Of a DNA stretch of 41,148 nucleotides, positions 7,652 through 16,826 are shown piece by piece. Location: the NCBI GenBank assembly GCA_020628955.1, contig JAHDEH010000003.1:1-41148 (forward strand), written 5' to 3'. Numbering within the stretch: the stretch's first letter is position 1; every line of letters begins with the position of its first letter. The notes beneath the pieces were generated by a model. The model saw only the letters and a program-made list of their open reading frames with translations. It was not told the origin of the DNA and did not search any database. The translations under genes were made by a program, and so were the position numbers. This DNA is from Alphaproteobacteria bacterium. GTDB lineage: Bacteria; Pseudomonadota; Alphaproteobacteria; Rickettsiales; Rickettsiaceae.

Positions 7652-9532
7652 TCATCCATCAAACGCAGCAAGCATTTCGCTGTCATATAAGCCATAGTCA
7701 AATAATCCAAGATGACCATTCACACAATGGTCGTTGATTAATGCGTCATAGTATTCTGTCAAGCTGTCAAATGTACTGACCGTTTGGTTTTCTTCCTGCT
7801 GCACTTCTGTATTTGGAATTATTGTTTTACTATATCTCTCTTCCAGTTCTGGTAAGGTTTCTAAATCTAATTTTAAATGGACATTATTTAGTAATTGCAA
7901 ATCACTTTGCCAAATTTTCTGCAATATTTCGTTATATATTGCATCATCTTTCTGTTTGGTAAAAACAAACTCAGCTACCTTATGACAATCCAGATTTGTA
8001 TGCTCCCTGTAGAATAAAAGCAAATTATATAAATCTGAATTATATTCTATCTCAGAACTATATTTGATTAAAAAAGATAGGGACGGTGAATCAAAGCTTA
8101 CATCTACATATCCAATCATTTTTATTATTTCTGTAGTGAGCGAATGAATATTTTCTTTAGTTGAATTATGAATAATTTTAATTAAATCTTTTTTTAACTC
8201 CTCTGGCACTGAGTCATTTTTTTGCAATTCTTGTAGCATAGTTTTGCAAGAAAAATCTGCATGAAATTTGGGCAGGATTTTTGTAAAACGCTTTGTCATT
8301 ATCGCAAAAATTTGCTTGCTTCTGCAGAAATTAACAAGCTCATCCTCCATTATATTAAAACTTTCTTCAATATATTCAAATTCTACTTGCGCTGAAGGGT
8401 CTTTGGCCAGAGCATCTAAAGATTTTATATTTTTAGTATAGTCAAAATTTAGTATATAAGTATTAAAAGGAGCCATATCTCCTTTAAAAGTCTTTGAACT
8501 TATTATTGCACTATAATTTTGTATTTTTATACCATACGCTAATAAAAGATCAATATTATTATATTGACCAATATTCTTGTAATTGCTTGTACTAGTTGAT
8601 CCAAATAAAAAATCGTAATCATTATATTGAACCATATTCTTACAATTGTTAGTAACAATCAATCTAAGTAAATTATTTTCTCCTTCATTTGGAATAATAA
8701 TATCTGGGTCAGCGCCTAGCTTGAGCAAAAGCTCAACATTATCTGTTTTATTTTCGCGCACCGCAGCATGTAACGGCGTGTAGTACCCTTGCTTATAAAA
8801 TGTGACAACCTTACTTGAACTATTTTCTGGGACAAAATCTTCATTTATTTGGTTTATATTGACACCATTTCTGGCCAAAATTTTGATTTGCTGTGTTTTA
8901 TTGCCATGCGCAGCAGCTAGATGTGTCAGCGGCGATACTTTTTTAGGCGGCTCTTGCTCATATGTTGTAAAATTAATATATGGACCTGGATATGTATTAC
9001 CTAGTGAATTATTGATATCTGCACCATCTTCAATAGCGCTTTGAAGCTCTTTATTGTCATTACTATGCATTGCATCCCATAGATCTATATTTGCATTGGT
9101 GCTTGGAGTAGCACCATAATCGTTGAGCCTAATTTTGAAATCTCTATAATATTCAGATATATCTATTGTAGGTAGTTTCATTGGTGGTAACGATTTCATT
9201 ATTTGCAATATCTGACTAAAATTATCTGTTGCGAGATTCATTATTTCTGGTGAATCTGCAGTAAACTGCTCAAACGGATTATAGTCTGAACCTGAGCCCG
9301 AATCTTCTAACGTAACATTCTGATTATTGTTGCTATTCAGCGCTTCTGGTTGCGTGTTATTAATCAAAAGCCTCAACATTTCCGGTGAATCTGCAGTAAA
9401 CTGCTCAAACGGATTATAGTCTGAATCTGAACCTGAATCTTCTAACATAACATTCTGATTATCGTTGTTATTCAGTGCTTCTGAAGATTCTGCATATTCT
9501 ACATCATTATCATCGCTTCTTTTTTTAGACAT
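7652..9532 (-). CDS. Ankyrin-repeat protein, 626 aa, with an N-terminal tandem duplication
   Basis: The first about 95 residues carry two near-identical copies of a unit containing LEDSGSDSDYNPFEQFTADS, an acidic, serine-rich segment with no known fold. Ankyrin repeats occupy about residues 145-330: DLWDAMHSNDNKELQSAIEDGADIN, THLAAAHGNKTQQIKILARNGVNIN and PLHAAVRENKTDNVELLLKLGADPD. The C-terminal half is unassigned, probably helical. No signal peptide or membrane segment is seen, so any secretion would need a signal I cannot recognise. A strong AAAGGGGG ribosome binding site precedes the ATG at 9532. The gene is convergent with putA and bracketed by direct repeats R2 and R3, which suggests an accessory gene that can be lost or gained. 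Function is unknown; a protein-binding effector role is inference from the family. Confidence 0.85.
   Translation of the reverse strand: MSKKRSDDNDVEYAESSEALNNNDNQNVMLEDSGSDSDYNPFEQFTADSPEMLRLLINNTQPEALNSNNNQNVTLEDSGSGSDYNPFEQFTADSPEIMNLATDNFSQILQIMKSLPPMKLPTIDISEYYRDFKIRLNDYGATPSTNANIDLWDAMHSNDNKELQSAIEDGADINNSLGNTYPGPYINFTTYEQEPPKKVSPLTHLAAAHGNKTQQIKILARNGVNINQINEDFVPENSSSKVVTFYKQGYYTPLHAAVRENKTDNVELLLKLGADPDIIIPNEGENNLLRLIVTNNCKNMVQYNDYDFLFGSTSTSNYKNIGQYNNIDLLLAYGIKIQNYSAIISSKTFKGDMAPFNTYILNFDYTKNIKSLDALAKDPSAQVEFEYIEESFNIMEDELVNFCRSKQIFAIMTKRFTKILPKFHADFSCKTMLQELQKNDSVPEELKKDLIKIIHNSTKENIHSLTTEIIKMIGYVDVSFDSPSLSFLIKYSSEIEYNSDLYNLLLFYREHTNLDCHKVAEFVFTKQKDDAIYNEILQKIWQSDLQLLNNVHLKLDLETLPELEERYSKTIIPNTEVQQEENQTVSTFDSLTEYYDALINDHCVNGHLGLFDYGLYDSEMLAAFDG
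9244..9349 (-). repeat. Intragenic tandem duplication, unit 2
   Basis: About 105 bases repeat at an offset of exactly 135 bases (45 codons) with 9379-9484; the difference is a handful of substitutions. It encodes the second copy of the acidic DSGSGSDYNPFEQF segment of the ankyrin protein. Confidence 0.85.
9379..9484 (-). repeat. Intragenic tandem duplication, unit 1
   Basis: Partner of 9244-9349. It encodes the first copy of the acidic segment. The high nucleotide identity points to a recent in-frame duplication. Confidence 0.85.
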
Positions 9533-9689
9533 TTATTTATATACCCCCTTTGCGCATTTTATTTTAGTTATTTAATTTTTACCAGATTACTTATTTTTCA
9601 GATAATACAATTATAATATTATTAAATCAAAGATTTTTTTTATGACCCAAAAAAACTCCTTGTGCACACTATGATACAACAGGGCAAGC

Positions 9690-9729
9690 CAGACAATGAC
9701 CCACCGCATAAACGGGAATTAAATTTACA
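9690..9729 (+). repeat. Dispersed repeat, copy R3 (partial)
   Basis: Keeps AGACAATGA (9691-9699) and the GCATAAACGGGA block (9706-9729) of R2, while the 5' half has diverged. It lies upstream of the ankyrin gene, opposite R2, in the region between this gene and the peroxiredoxin. Confidence 0.6.
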
Positions 9730-9757
9730 CTAACTTAGTGCGATTTAAATTTTCTTA

Positions 9758-9786
9758 TTGATTTCATCATTTGAAATATGTATAGT
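9758..9786 (+). promoter_or_regulatory. Sigma-70 promoter of the peroxiredoxin-dprA-topA operon
   Basis: TTGATT (9758-9763), a 17-base spacer and TATAGT (9781-9786). The predicted start lies about 38 bases before the peroxiredoxin ATG. Confidence 0.55.
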
Positions 9787-9830
9787 ATATCTGAAATACA
9801 TGATTATTAATTTTTTAAAAGAGTTTAGCT

Positions 9831-10433
9831 ATGAATCCATTTATAGGAAAAGAAGCGCCTAATTTCGGTGCAAAGGCAGTAATGCCAGATAATACAATCA
9901 ATGATCAGTTTAATTTAAAAGAATATCTAGATGGCAAAAAGGGTATTTTGTTTTTCTATCCTTTAGATTTTACTTTTGTATGCCCATCTGAAATAATTGC
10001 ATTTAACAACAGGCTTGGTGAATTCTCGAGCAAGAATACTAAAGTCATTGGCGTTAGTGTTGATTCACACTTTTCGCATTATGCATGGAAGGAAATGCCG
10101 GTGAATAAAGGTGGGATTGGCAATATTCAGTTCCCATTAGTGTCAGATCTTGATAAAACAATTTCAGGCGCGTTTAACGTATTAAATGAAGAAGGAATTT
10201 CTTTCAGAGCTACTTTCTTAATTGATGAAAATTTCAATATTAGACATTATCTAATAAATGATTTGCCGCTTGGCAGAAATATTGATGATTCCTTGCGTAT
10301 GATAGATGCACTAGATCACCACAACCAGCATGGCGAAGTTTGCCCTGCGGGCTGGAATAAAGGTTCACAAGGCATGGACCCAACAAAACAAGGTGTATCT
10401 GACTATTTAACATCTAATGCAGACAAACTGTAG
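9831..10433 (+). CDS. Peroxiredoxin (AhpC/Prx1 type, 2-Cys)
   Basis: Thiol peroxidase that reduces hydrogen peroxide and organic peroxides. The peroxidatic cysteine is Cys51 in FTFVCPSEI and the resolving cysteine is Cys171 in GEVCPAGW, which makes it a typical 2-Cys enzyme; 200 aa is the usual length. The residues around the active site (PLDFTFVCP) and the later RATFLID strand fit the AhpC/TSA family. No alkyl hydroperoxide reductase (AhpF) gene is nearby, so the reductant is probably thioredoxin (inference). It is the first gene of a run with dprA, whose start lies 13 bases after this stop. The ATG has only a weak AAAGAG ribosome binding site. Confidence 0.94.
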   Translation: MNPFIGKEAPNFGAKAVMPDNTINDQFNLKEYLDGKKGILFFYPLDFTFVCPSEIIAFNNRLGEFSSKNTKVIGVSVDSHFSHYAWKEMPVNKGGIGNIQFPLVSDLDKTISGAFNVLNEEGISFRATFLIDENFNIRHYLINDLPLGRNIDDSLRMIDALDHHNQHGEVCPAGWNKGSQGMDPTKQGVSDYLTSNADKL

Positions 10434-10446
10434 AAATTAAATAATT

Positions 10447-11598
10447 ATGCTTGGCAATTTATTTGCCCTAAAGGGGCGCACAGAATATTCTGAAAAGACG
10501 ATTAATATATTGCGTCTTATCAGAAGCGAAAATGTGGGCCCAAAAACCTTCATAGAACTCGTGAAGCATTTTGGCAATGCCTGCGATGCCTTAGACCATA
10601 TTGCAGAATTTTCTATTCGAGGTGGACGCAATAAGCCAATAAAAATATGCAGCCGTGAGAGCGCAGAAAAAGAAATAGAAAAGCTCAATAAAAACAAAGC
10701 AAAACTAGTCACATATGCAGATTTTGAATATTCAAAATTGCTTCTAGAGACTCATGGTTTTCCTCCTATTATGTCCTATAAAGGTGACATTAGCCTGTTA
10801 TCTGCAAACAAACTAGCTGCAATTGTTGGAGCGCGTAATAGCTCCATTAATGCACGCGCTTTTGCTGGCAGGGTAGCGAGAGATTTGGTGAAAGAAGATT
10901 TTGTATGTGTATCTGGCCTAGCGAGCGGAATAGATACTGCAGTTCACGAAGCAAGTGGAAAGCAAACTATTGCAGTTATTGCCGGTGGTATTGATCATAT
11001 TTATCCACCTGAGAATAAAAAATTATTTGAAAAAATAATAAGTGAATCATTGTTGCTTGCTGAATTACCGGTCGGATCAAAGCCTCTTGCCCAGCATTTT
11101 CCGCAGCGTAATCGAATTATTTCTGGAATATCACAAGCAACTATAGTCATAGAGGCTGGCCTCAAATCTGGCTCGCTTATAACTGCAAATTTTGCACTAG
11201 AACAAAATAGAGAAGTTTTTGCGTGCCCTGGTTTTCCATTAGATCCAAGATGCATGGGAAGTAATAAATTACTAAAACAAGGCGCGACTTTGATTGAATC
11301 TGCAGAAGATGTGATCAACTCAATGCAATTTACTGTAAAACAAGATAAAAAAATACCATCCGCAAAAGAGCAAAATTTTTCTTCTGACTTTTCTCCCTCT
11401 GGCAGCGCAAATATTGATGTTACAGAGCAAGATCGGCAAAATTTTATGCACTATCTTTCTGCCACTCCAGCAAGTTTAGAGCAAATACATGCAGAATCGG
11501 GCTTGCCAATGCCGATAATTTATATTATATGTTTAGAGTTAGAATTAGCGGGCAAAATAGCGCGCCATATAGGCAATAAAATTTCACTTATATATTAA
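10447..11598 (+). CDS. dprA: DNA processing protein DprA
   Basis: Loads RecA onto incoming single-stranded DNA during transformation; it is also widely conserved in bacteria not known to be competent. The Rossmann-like core shows IVGARNSS (126-133), VSGLASGID (155-163) and PQRNRIISG (219-227). An N-terminal helical (SAM-like) region covers about residues 15-90, and the C-terminal about 70 residues form a winged-helix-like domain. At 383 aa it is complete. It lies 13 bases after the peroxiredoxin and 6 bases before topA; dprA-topA is a frequent pair in alphaproteobacteria. Whether this organism takes up DNA cannot be told from the window. Confidence 0.95.
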   Translation: MLGNLFALKGRTEYSEKTINILRLIRSENVGPKTFIELVKHFGNACDALDHIAEFSIRGGRNKPIKICSRESAEKEIEKLNKNKAKLVTYADFEYSKLLLETHGFPPIMSYKGDISLLSANKLAAIVGARNSSINARAFAGRVARDLVKEDFVCVSGLASGIDTAVHEASGKQTIAVIAGGIDHIYPPENKKLFEKIISESLLLAELPVGSKPLAQHFPQRNRIISGISQATIVIEAGLKSGSLITANFALEQNREVFACPGFPLDPRCMGSNKLLKQGATLIESAEDVINSMQFTVKQDKKIPSAKEQNFSSDFSPSGSANIDVTEQDRQNFMHYLSATPASLEQIHAESGLPMPIIYIICLELELAGKIARHIGNKISLIY

Positions 11599-11604
11599 AA
11601 AATT

Positions 11605-13950
11605 ATGAAACTAGTAATCGTAGAATCTCCAGCAAAAGCAAAAACAATCAATAAATATCTAGGCAGCGACTATAAAGTTATTGCCTCGTTTGGACACATC
11701 AGAGACTTACCATCTAAGAATGGCTCGGTTCTGCCTGACGAAGATTTTGCAATGAAATATGAAATATCATCGAAGTCTAGTAAATATGTAAATGAAATAT
11801 TTAAATATGCAAAACAATGCGATGAAGTGTATCTAGCAACCGATCCAGATCGCGAAGGAGAGTCTATTTCTTGGCACATAGCTGAGGTTTTAAAGCAGAA
11901 AAAGATTATTACTGACAGTTCAAAATTCAAGCGTATTGCATTTAATGAAATTACTAAAAAAGCGGTGCTTAGCGCAGTTGCAAACCCAAGAAGTCTTGAC
12001 GATGATCTGGTAAATGCTCAGCAAGCAAGAAGAGCACTTGACTATCTAGTTGGTTTTACTTTGTCGCCATTGCTTTGGAAAAAATTACCAGGCTGCAAAT
12101 CAGCTGGCAGGGTGCAATCTGTTGCACTGCGGATGATTAGTGAACGAGAAAGTGAAATAGAATTGTTCAAAAAGCAAGAATATTGGGATATTTCTTTTGA
12201 TTTAAAAGCAGTCTGTGGCAACAATTTTACAGCTAAGCTTTCGCATATTAATGGCGAAAAACTAGAAAAATTTTCTATTCCAGATAAACAATCTGCAGAT
12301 GCTATAGAATCCGCGTTAAAGGGACAAAATTTTACTATTAATAGCATTCAAAAAAAGCAACAAAAGCGCAATCCATCTGCGCCCTTCATAACGTCTTCCT
12401 TGCAACAAGAAGCATCCAGAAAACTTGGTTTTAGTGCAAAAAAAACTATGCAGATTGCACAAAAATTATATGAAGGCATAGATCTTGGCGGTGAAACGGT
12501 TGGTTTGATAACGTATATGAGAACTGACGGGGTCACCTTGTCTAGTGACGCTGTAGCTTCTGTAAGAGATTTAATAAATACAAAATATGGTGATAAATAT
12601 CTACCAAAATCACCTAGAATGTTTAAATCTAAGTCTAAGAATGCACAAGAGGCGCACGAAGCAATCAGACCTACTGATATAAGCCACACCCCTGAATCAG
12701 TAAGCAAGTCTCTTGATAAAGATCAACTCAGATTATATGATTTAATTTGGAAAAGAACCATGGCTTGCCAGATGGAATGCGTGATTATTAACATGGTTGG
12801 CGTTGACCTTGTCTCTGACGATAAAAATCATACAGCAAGAGCAACTGGTTCTAATATTCATTTTGATGGTTTTTATAAAATATACAAGGAAGGAATGGAT
12901 GATAGCGCAAGCGAAGAAGATAAAATGCTGCCCCAACTGCAAGAAAATGATACCGCAGAAACTAAAAAGATTAAACCAGAACAGCATTTCACTGAACCGC
13001 CCCCAAGATACTCAGAAGCAAGTTTGGTTAAAAAACTTGAAGAGCTTGGAATTGGCAGACCATCTACTTACGCAAGTATTATCTCGGTCCTGCAAGATAG
13101 AAAATATGTAAATATAGAAAAAAAGCGTTTTTATCCAAGCGATATAGGCAGGTTGCTTACCAGTTTTTTAACAGGCTTTTTCAAAAAATATGTGGAATAT
13201 GACTTCACAGCCGAACTTGAATTACAGCTTGATGAAGTTGCAGAAGGCAAAGAAAAGTGGAAAACACTATTATCAAAATTCTGGACTGGTTTTAATAGCA
13301 ATGTAGAACAGGTTTCTGAGCAGACTATTACAGAAGTAATTGCTTATGTCCAGGAAGCATTAGATTTTCATTTATTTGGAGAGCCAGATACTCCAGAATA
13401 TGAAAAAAATAAAAAATGCGGCAGTTGTACTGATGGAAAGCTTAGCTTGAAGCTTGGTAAATATGGAGCTTTTTTAGCTTGCGATAATTATCCTGAATGT
13501 ACTTTTAAAAAACAAGTAGGGAAAGAAGGCATCAGCACTGATAGTGCAGAAGACTCGACAGAATCTGCTTCAATGGATAATAATAAAGAGCTTGGTAAAA
13601 ACCAGGACGGCATTATTGTGTATTTGAAGAAAGGACCATATGGATGGTATGTGCAGCTTGGCGAGGCAGTAAGCAAAAAAGAAAAACCAAAAAGAAGTCC
13701 TCTTCCGGCTGGTTATAAACCAGAAACTATTACGCTAGAAACAGCTCTTAAATTGCTGAGCTTGCCACTATTAATAGGGCAACACTCAGAAAGCGGCGAA
13801 GATATGCTGATGGGAATTGGAAAGTATGGGCCCTATGTGAAATATAAAAATAAATTTACATCTATTCCAAAAGATATAGATCCATTTGCAATCAAGCCAA
13901 GCGAGGCAGAAGAAGTTATTGAAAGTAAAGAAAAGAAGGGAAAGAAGTAA
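11605..13950 (+). CDS. topA: DNA topoisomerase I
   Basis: Type IA topoisomerase that relaxes negative supercoils. The Toprim domain starts at the N-terminus (VIVESPAKAKTI) and includes ATDPDREGE. The catalytic tyrosine is Tyr304 in LITYMRTDG. The C-terminal part has one four-cysteine zinc-ribbon (CGSC, then FLACDNYPEC) near residues 610-635, followed by zinc-less topoisomerase C repeats containing GKYGPYVKY, and a lysine-rich tail. At 781 aa it is somewhat shorter than the E. coli enzyme but of normal architecture. Probably cotranscribed with dprA. Confidence 0.97.
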   Translation: MKLVIVESPAKAKTINKYLGSDYKVIASFGHIRDLPSKNGSVLPDEDFAMKYEISSKSSKYVNEIFKYAKQCDEVYLATDPDREGESISWHIAEVLKQKKIITDSSKFKRIAFNEITKKAVLSAVANPRSLDDDLVNAQQARRALDYLVGFTLSPLLWKKLPGCKSAGRVQSVALRMISERESEIELFKKQEYWDISFDLKAVCGNNFTAKLSHINGEKLEKFSIPDKQSADAIESALKGQNFTINSIQKKQQKRNPSAPFITSSLQQEASRKLGFSAKKTMQIAQKLYEGIDLGGETVGLITYMRTDGVTLSSDAVASVRDLINTKYGDKYLPKSPRMFKSKSKNAQEAHEAIRPTDISHTPESVSKSLDKDQLRLYDLIWKRTMACQMECVIINMVGVDLVSDDKNHTARATGSNIHFDGFYKIYKEGMDDSASEEDKMLPQLQENDTAETKKIKPEQHFTEPPPRYSEASLVKKLEELGIGRPSTYASIISVLQDRKYVNIEKKRFYPSDIGRLLTSFLTGFFKKYVEYDFTAELELQLDEVAEGKEKWKTLLSKFWTGFNSNVEQVSEQTITEVIAYVQEALDFHLFGEPDTPEYEKNKKCGSCTDGKLSLKLGKYGAFLACDNYPECTFKKQVGKEGISTDSAEDSTESASMDNNKELGKNQDGIIVYLKKGPYGWYVQLGEAVSKKEKPKRSPLPAGYKPETITLETALKLLSLPLLIGQHSESGEDMLMGIGKYGPYVKYKNKFTSIPKDIDPFAIKPSEAEEVIESKEKKGKK

Positions 13951-13985
13951 TTATTATTAAAGCATAAACCTTAATGATACGAGGT

Positions 13986-14014
13986 TGCACTTAGATTATG
14001 TTAGATTAAGTGCA
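13986..14014. other. Perfect 8-bp hairpin in the topA/regulator convergent gap
   Basis: TGCACTTA (13986-13993) and TAAGTGCA (14007-14014) enclose a 13-base loop that contains the regulator's stop codon. There is no T-run on either side, so it is not a classical terminator; it may block converging transcripts or protect 3' ends. Confidence 0.45.
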
Positions 14015-14607
14015 CATAAATCATTGCTGATAGTAAGCCAACCTTGCGGTAATTTTTTCTTTAGCTTGTATAGATGCGTTTCGATAGTACTAGATTCTGT
14101 ATTTGTATGATAATTCCACAGATACTCTTTTAAGTATGTTTTAGAAAGTGATAAATTAGCAGATTTAAGAAATTCTTTAAATAAAATATTTTCTTTTTCT
14201 GTCAATATAATCAAATTATCATTTGATTGTATTTTTGAATTTTGCTCGTCATATATATATTGCTTGTTAAGCATACAAAAAATATTACTATCCGAAGCTA
14301 GCGACGAAAGCCTATTTATTAAGTATTGTAACTTAATTGGCTTTTGAATAAATATATCATCGTCACAGGTTGCTTCACCAGAGCAATTAAATGTTTCTTT
14401 AATTTTGTAATTTGAAAAAGATGCTTTATCAATTTTTTTATCTAGAATTAAACAATGTATTGCAGGTAATTTGTTAATTAATTCTTTATAATCTAAATTA
14501 ACGGATATTATTTCGAAATCTAAATTACCCACCAGGGAATCGTGCAAAATAGAATTATCGCTTATAATTAAACAAATTTTTTTATTAGTTATTTCTGAAT
14601 TGTGCAT
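13996..14607 (-). CDS. OmpR-like response regulator with a degenerate receiver
   Basis: The 203-aa product has an N-terminal receiver-like half and a C-terminal winged helix (about 135-203) with the LTEKENILFKEFLKS and SSTIETHLYKLKKKL segments typical of the OmpR/PhoB DNA-binding domain. The receiver keeps a candidate phospho-acceptor Asp56 (CLILDKK) and a lysine-proline pair (Lys89-Pro90), but the acidic pair near the N-terminus is reduced to one aspartate (IISDNS), so phosphorylation is uncertain. It is the last gene of the hflK operon, 3 bases after trhO, and no histidine kinase is near. Targets are unknown. Confidence 0.75.
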   Translation of the reverse strand: MHNSEITNKKICLIISDNSILHDSLVGNLDFEIISVNLDYKELINKLPAIHCLILDKKIDKASFSNYKIKETFNCSGEATCDDDIFIQKPIKLQYLINRLSSLASDSNIFCMLNKQYIYDEQNSKIQSNDNLIILTEKENILFKEFLKSANLSLSKTYLKEYLWNYHTNTESSTIETHLYKLKKKLPQGWLTISNDLCALNLT

Positions 14608-14610
14608 TAA

Positions 14611-15396
14611 TTACTTGCTGTAGCTGACTCCTTTAGCGGTTTGGCCTTTTTCCACCCAAAATCCGTTAGATGGCGATAAATCATCAGAAACCGCGCCCCT
14701 ATCATCAAAAACAAAACATTCACCTTCCCACATTTCATTCTTATTTTTAGTATCTTCAAGATATTGCAAGATACCTCCTTTTAGATGATAAACTTCTTCA
14801 ACACCCATGGATTTCAAAAGTGCTGTTGATTTTTCGCACCTGATGCCACCTGTACAACACATTGCAACTTTTTTGCCTTGCAAAATATTCATATTGTCTT
14901 CTGTCCATTTTGGCAGTTCACTAAAAGCTTTAGTTTTTGGATCTACAGCTCCTTTAAAAGTACCAATTTTAACTTCATAGTCATTACGCGTATCAATGGT
15001 TACTACATCATCGCGCGATATAAAATCATCCCAATCATCTGTTTCTATATATTCGCCTTTGAGATTTTCTACATCCAAATCTGAAAATTTAAGCGCAACT
15101 ATTTCTTTTTTTAGCTTAACTTTAACTTTAGAAAATGGTTGTTTGTCACAATAATTAATCTTGATGTTTATGTCTTTAGCTCCAGTGATTTCCTCTAGCT
15201 GCTTAACTACAAATTTAACATTTTCTTCAGCACCTGAAATTGTGCCATTAAACCCTTCCTGTGCAAGCAGCACAGTGCCATACACATATTTCTTTTTTGC
15301 ATGCAATAGAATTTGTGGCTGCACTATTTCAGGATTGTCTATATTCGTAAAGCTATAAAAGCTTAACACTGCAGTTTTTTCTTTATTCTCAATCAT
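14611..15396 (-). CDS. trhO: tRNA uridine-34 hydroxylase TrhO (rhodanese-like, YceA family)
   Basis: Oxygen-dependent hydroxylation of U34 in tRNAs to 5-hydroxyuridine. An N-terminal acylphosphatase-like region (residues 1-95, with [10 protein letters not shown]) is followed by a rhodanese domain containing [16 protein letters not shown] and the active loop [11 protein letters not shown], with Cys181 and Arg186. The downstream SNGF/FVFDDR segment is also typical. Length 261 aa is near the family norm; the usual cysteine-rich tail is short. It lies 9 bases after the DegP-like gene and 3 bases before the regulator, so it belongs to the hflK operon. Confidence 0.92.
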   Translation of the reverse strand: MIENKEKTAVLSFYSFTNIDNPEIVQPQILLHAKKKYVYGTVLLAQEGFNGTISGAEENVKFVVKQLEEITGAKDINIKINYCDKQPFSKVKVKLKKEIVALKFSDLDVENLKGEYIETDDWDDFISRDDVVTIDTRNDYEVKIGTFKGAVDPKTKAFSELPKWTEDNMNILQGKKVAMCCTGGIRCEKSTALLKSMGVEEVYHLKGGILQYLEDTKNKNEMWEGECFVFDDRGAVSDDLSPSNGFWVEKGQTAKGVSYSK

Positions 15397-15404
15397 TATC
15401 TTCT

Positions 15405-16823
15405 TTATTTTTTTATAGGCAGTGCAACAAATAAATTTATATTCTGCCTTTTAACTAATAATACTATATTTTTTTTATTTGCAGCAACCGCTTGCTTATA
15501 AGCGTGGGCAAAATCGCTAATATTATCTATATTTTTTTGGTCCGCTGCCAAAACTAGGTCGCCAAGTTTAAGATCAAGATTCAGTATTTTTTGATTAAAT
15601 TTAACCAAGGCAACGCCTTTCTCACTTGATTTTAAATCTAGCTTCAGTCTAATATTTTCTGTTAAATTACTGAAAGTAATACCATTCAATGCTATTAAAG
15701 AATTTGTGTCTAACATATTCTCTGCCACCACTTGTTGCTTTGGAGCGCTGATTTTTGCTTTAATTACCATCTCTTTTTTATTTCTGTAGATGGTTAATTT
15801 CACTTCTTCATCTATTTGGCAATCTGCTACATAAAGCAATAATTTACGTGCACTGGTAACCGCCATTCCATTAAATTTATGAATTAAATCACCACGCTTC
15901 AAGCCAGCTTTTTCTCCAGCACCATTTTTGGTAACATTGCCAACTATTACGCCCCGCTTGATGCCGAGGTTCATTGCATCTGCAAGTTCTGGTGTTATTT
16001 CTTGAACAAAAATATCCAGCTTACCTCGATGAATTTTACCTTTAGCCTTTAACTGCTCAACAATATCTGCAACTGTATTAGACGGTATAGCAAAGCCTAT
16101 ACCAATATTTGCGCCGCCATTAATATTAGGCACAGCAGTGTTGACACCAACTACTCTGCCCTTAATATCAAATAATGGCCCACCAGAATTGCCGCGATTA
16201 ATAGCCGCGTCTGTTTGAATAAAATCATCAACTAACTGATCTGGATTTTCTCCAAGATCTCTACCTTTTGATGAAATTATTCCAGTAGTAACAGTTCCAC
16301 CAAAACCAAGCGGATTACCAATAGCAATAACAACGTCTCCAACGCGTGCAATACTTGAATCTGCTAATTTAACATATTGTAGTTTCTCGCTAGTATGAAT
16401 TTTCAAAAGAGCAAGATCTGTTTTTGGATCAGTGCCAACCAATTTGGCTGAATATTCTTTATTATTACTAAGCTTCACATATATTTCGTCAGATCCATCA
16501 ATAACATGATAGTTAGTTACTATATGGCCTTGTGCATCAACTATAAAGCCAGATCCCAGCGACATTGGTTTCTTGATTATAGGCGTGTTTTTATTATTAG
16601 CAGGTTGCTGACGCAGCATATTACTGAACCCCTTCAAGGGCGTAGGTGCATTAGAATTTCCATATAAAGGCAAGTCTCTTTTATGCTTAATAGTATATAT
16701 ATTTACCACTTTTGGCATTAATGGCTCGACCACACCAGCAAAGCTAGTAATGTTAACTGTGTTTGCAAAGGATTGATTACTCCATAATGCACAAAAAATA
16801 AATAGTTTTATTAAAATTCTCAT
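15405..16823 (-). CDS. degP: Periplasmic serine protease of the DegP/HtrA family
   Basis: Periplasmic protease and chaperone for misfolded envelope proteins. A signal peptide spans about residues 1-20 (cleavage after SFA). The catalytic triad is His106 (TNYHVID), Asp136 (KTDLALL) and Ser213 (RGNSGGPLF). Two PDZ domains follow, about 245-335 and 375-470; the first contains [17 protein letters not shown]. At 472 aa it is full length. It follows hflC by 4 bases; the hflK-hflC-degP order is characteristic of alphaproteobacteria. DegP and DegQ cannot be separated by sequence alone here. Confidence 0.95.
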   Translation of the reverse strand: MRILIKLFIFCALWSNQSFANTVNITSFAGVVEPLMPKVVNIYTIKHKRDLPLYGNSNAPTPLKGFSNMLRQQPANNKNTPIIKKPMSLGSGFIVDAQGHIVTNYHVIDGSDEIYVKLSNNKEYSAKLVGTDPKTDLALLKIHTSEKLQYVKLADSSIARVGDVVIAIGNPLGFGGTVTTGIISSKGRDLGENPDQLVDDFIQTDAAINRGNSGGPLFDIKGRVVGVNTAVPNINGGANIGIGFAIPSNTVADIVEQLKAKGKIHRGKLDIFVQEITPELADAMNLGIKRGVIVGNVTKNGAGEKAGLKRGDLIHKFNGMAVTSARKLLLYVADCQIDEEVKLTIYRNKKEMVIKAKISAPKQQVVAENMLDTNSLIALNGITFSNLTENIRLKLDLKSSEKGVALVKFNQKILNLDLKLGDLVLAADQKNIDNISDFAHAYKQAVAANKKNIVLLVKRQNINLFVALPIKK

Positions 16824-16826
16824 AAA

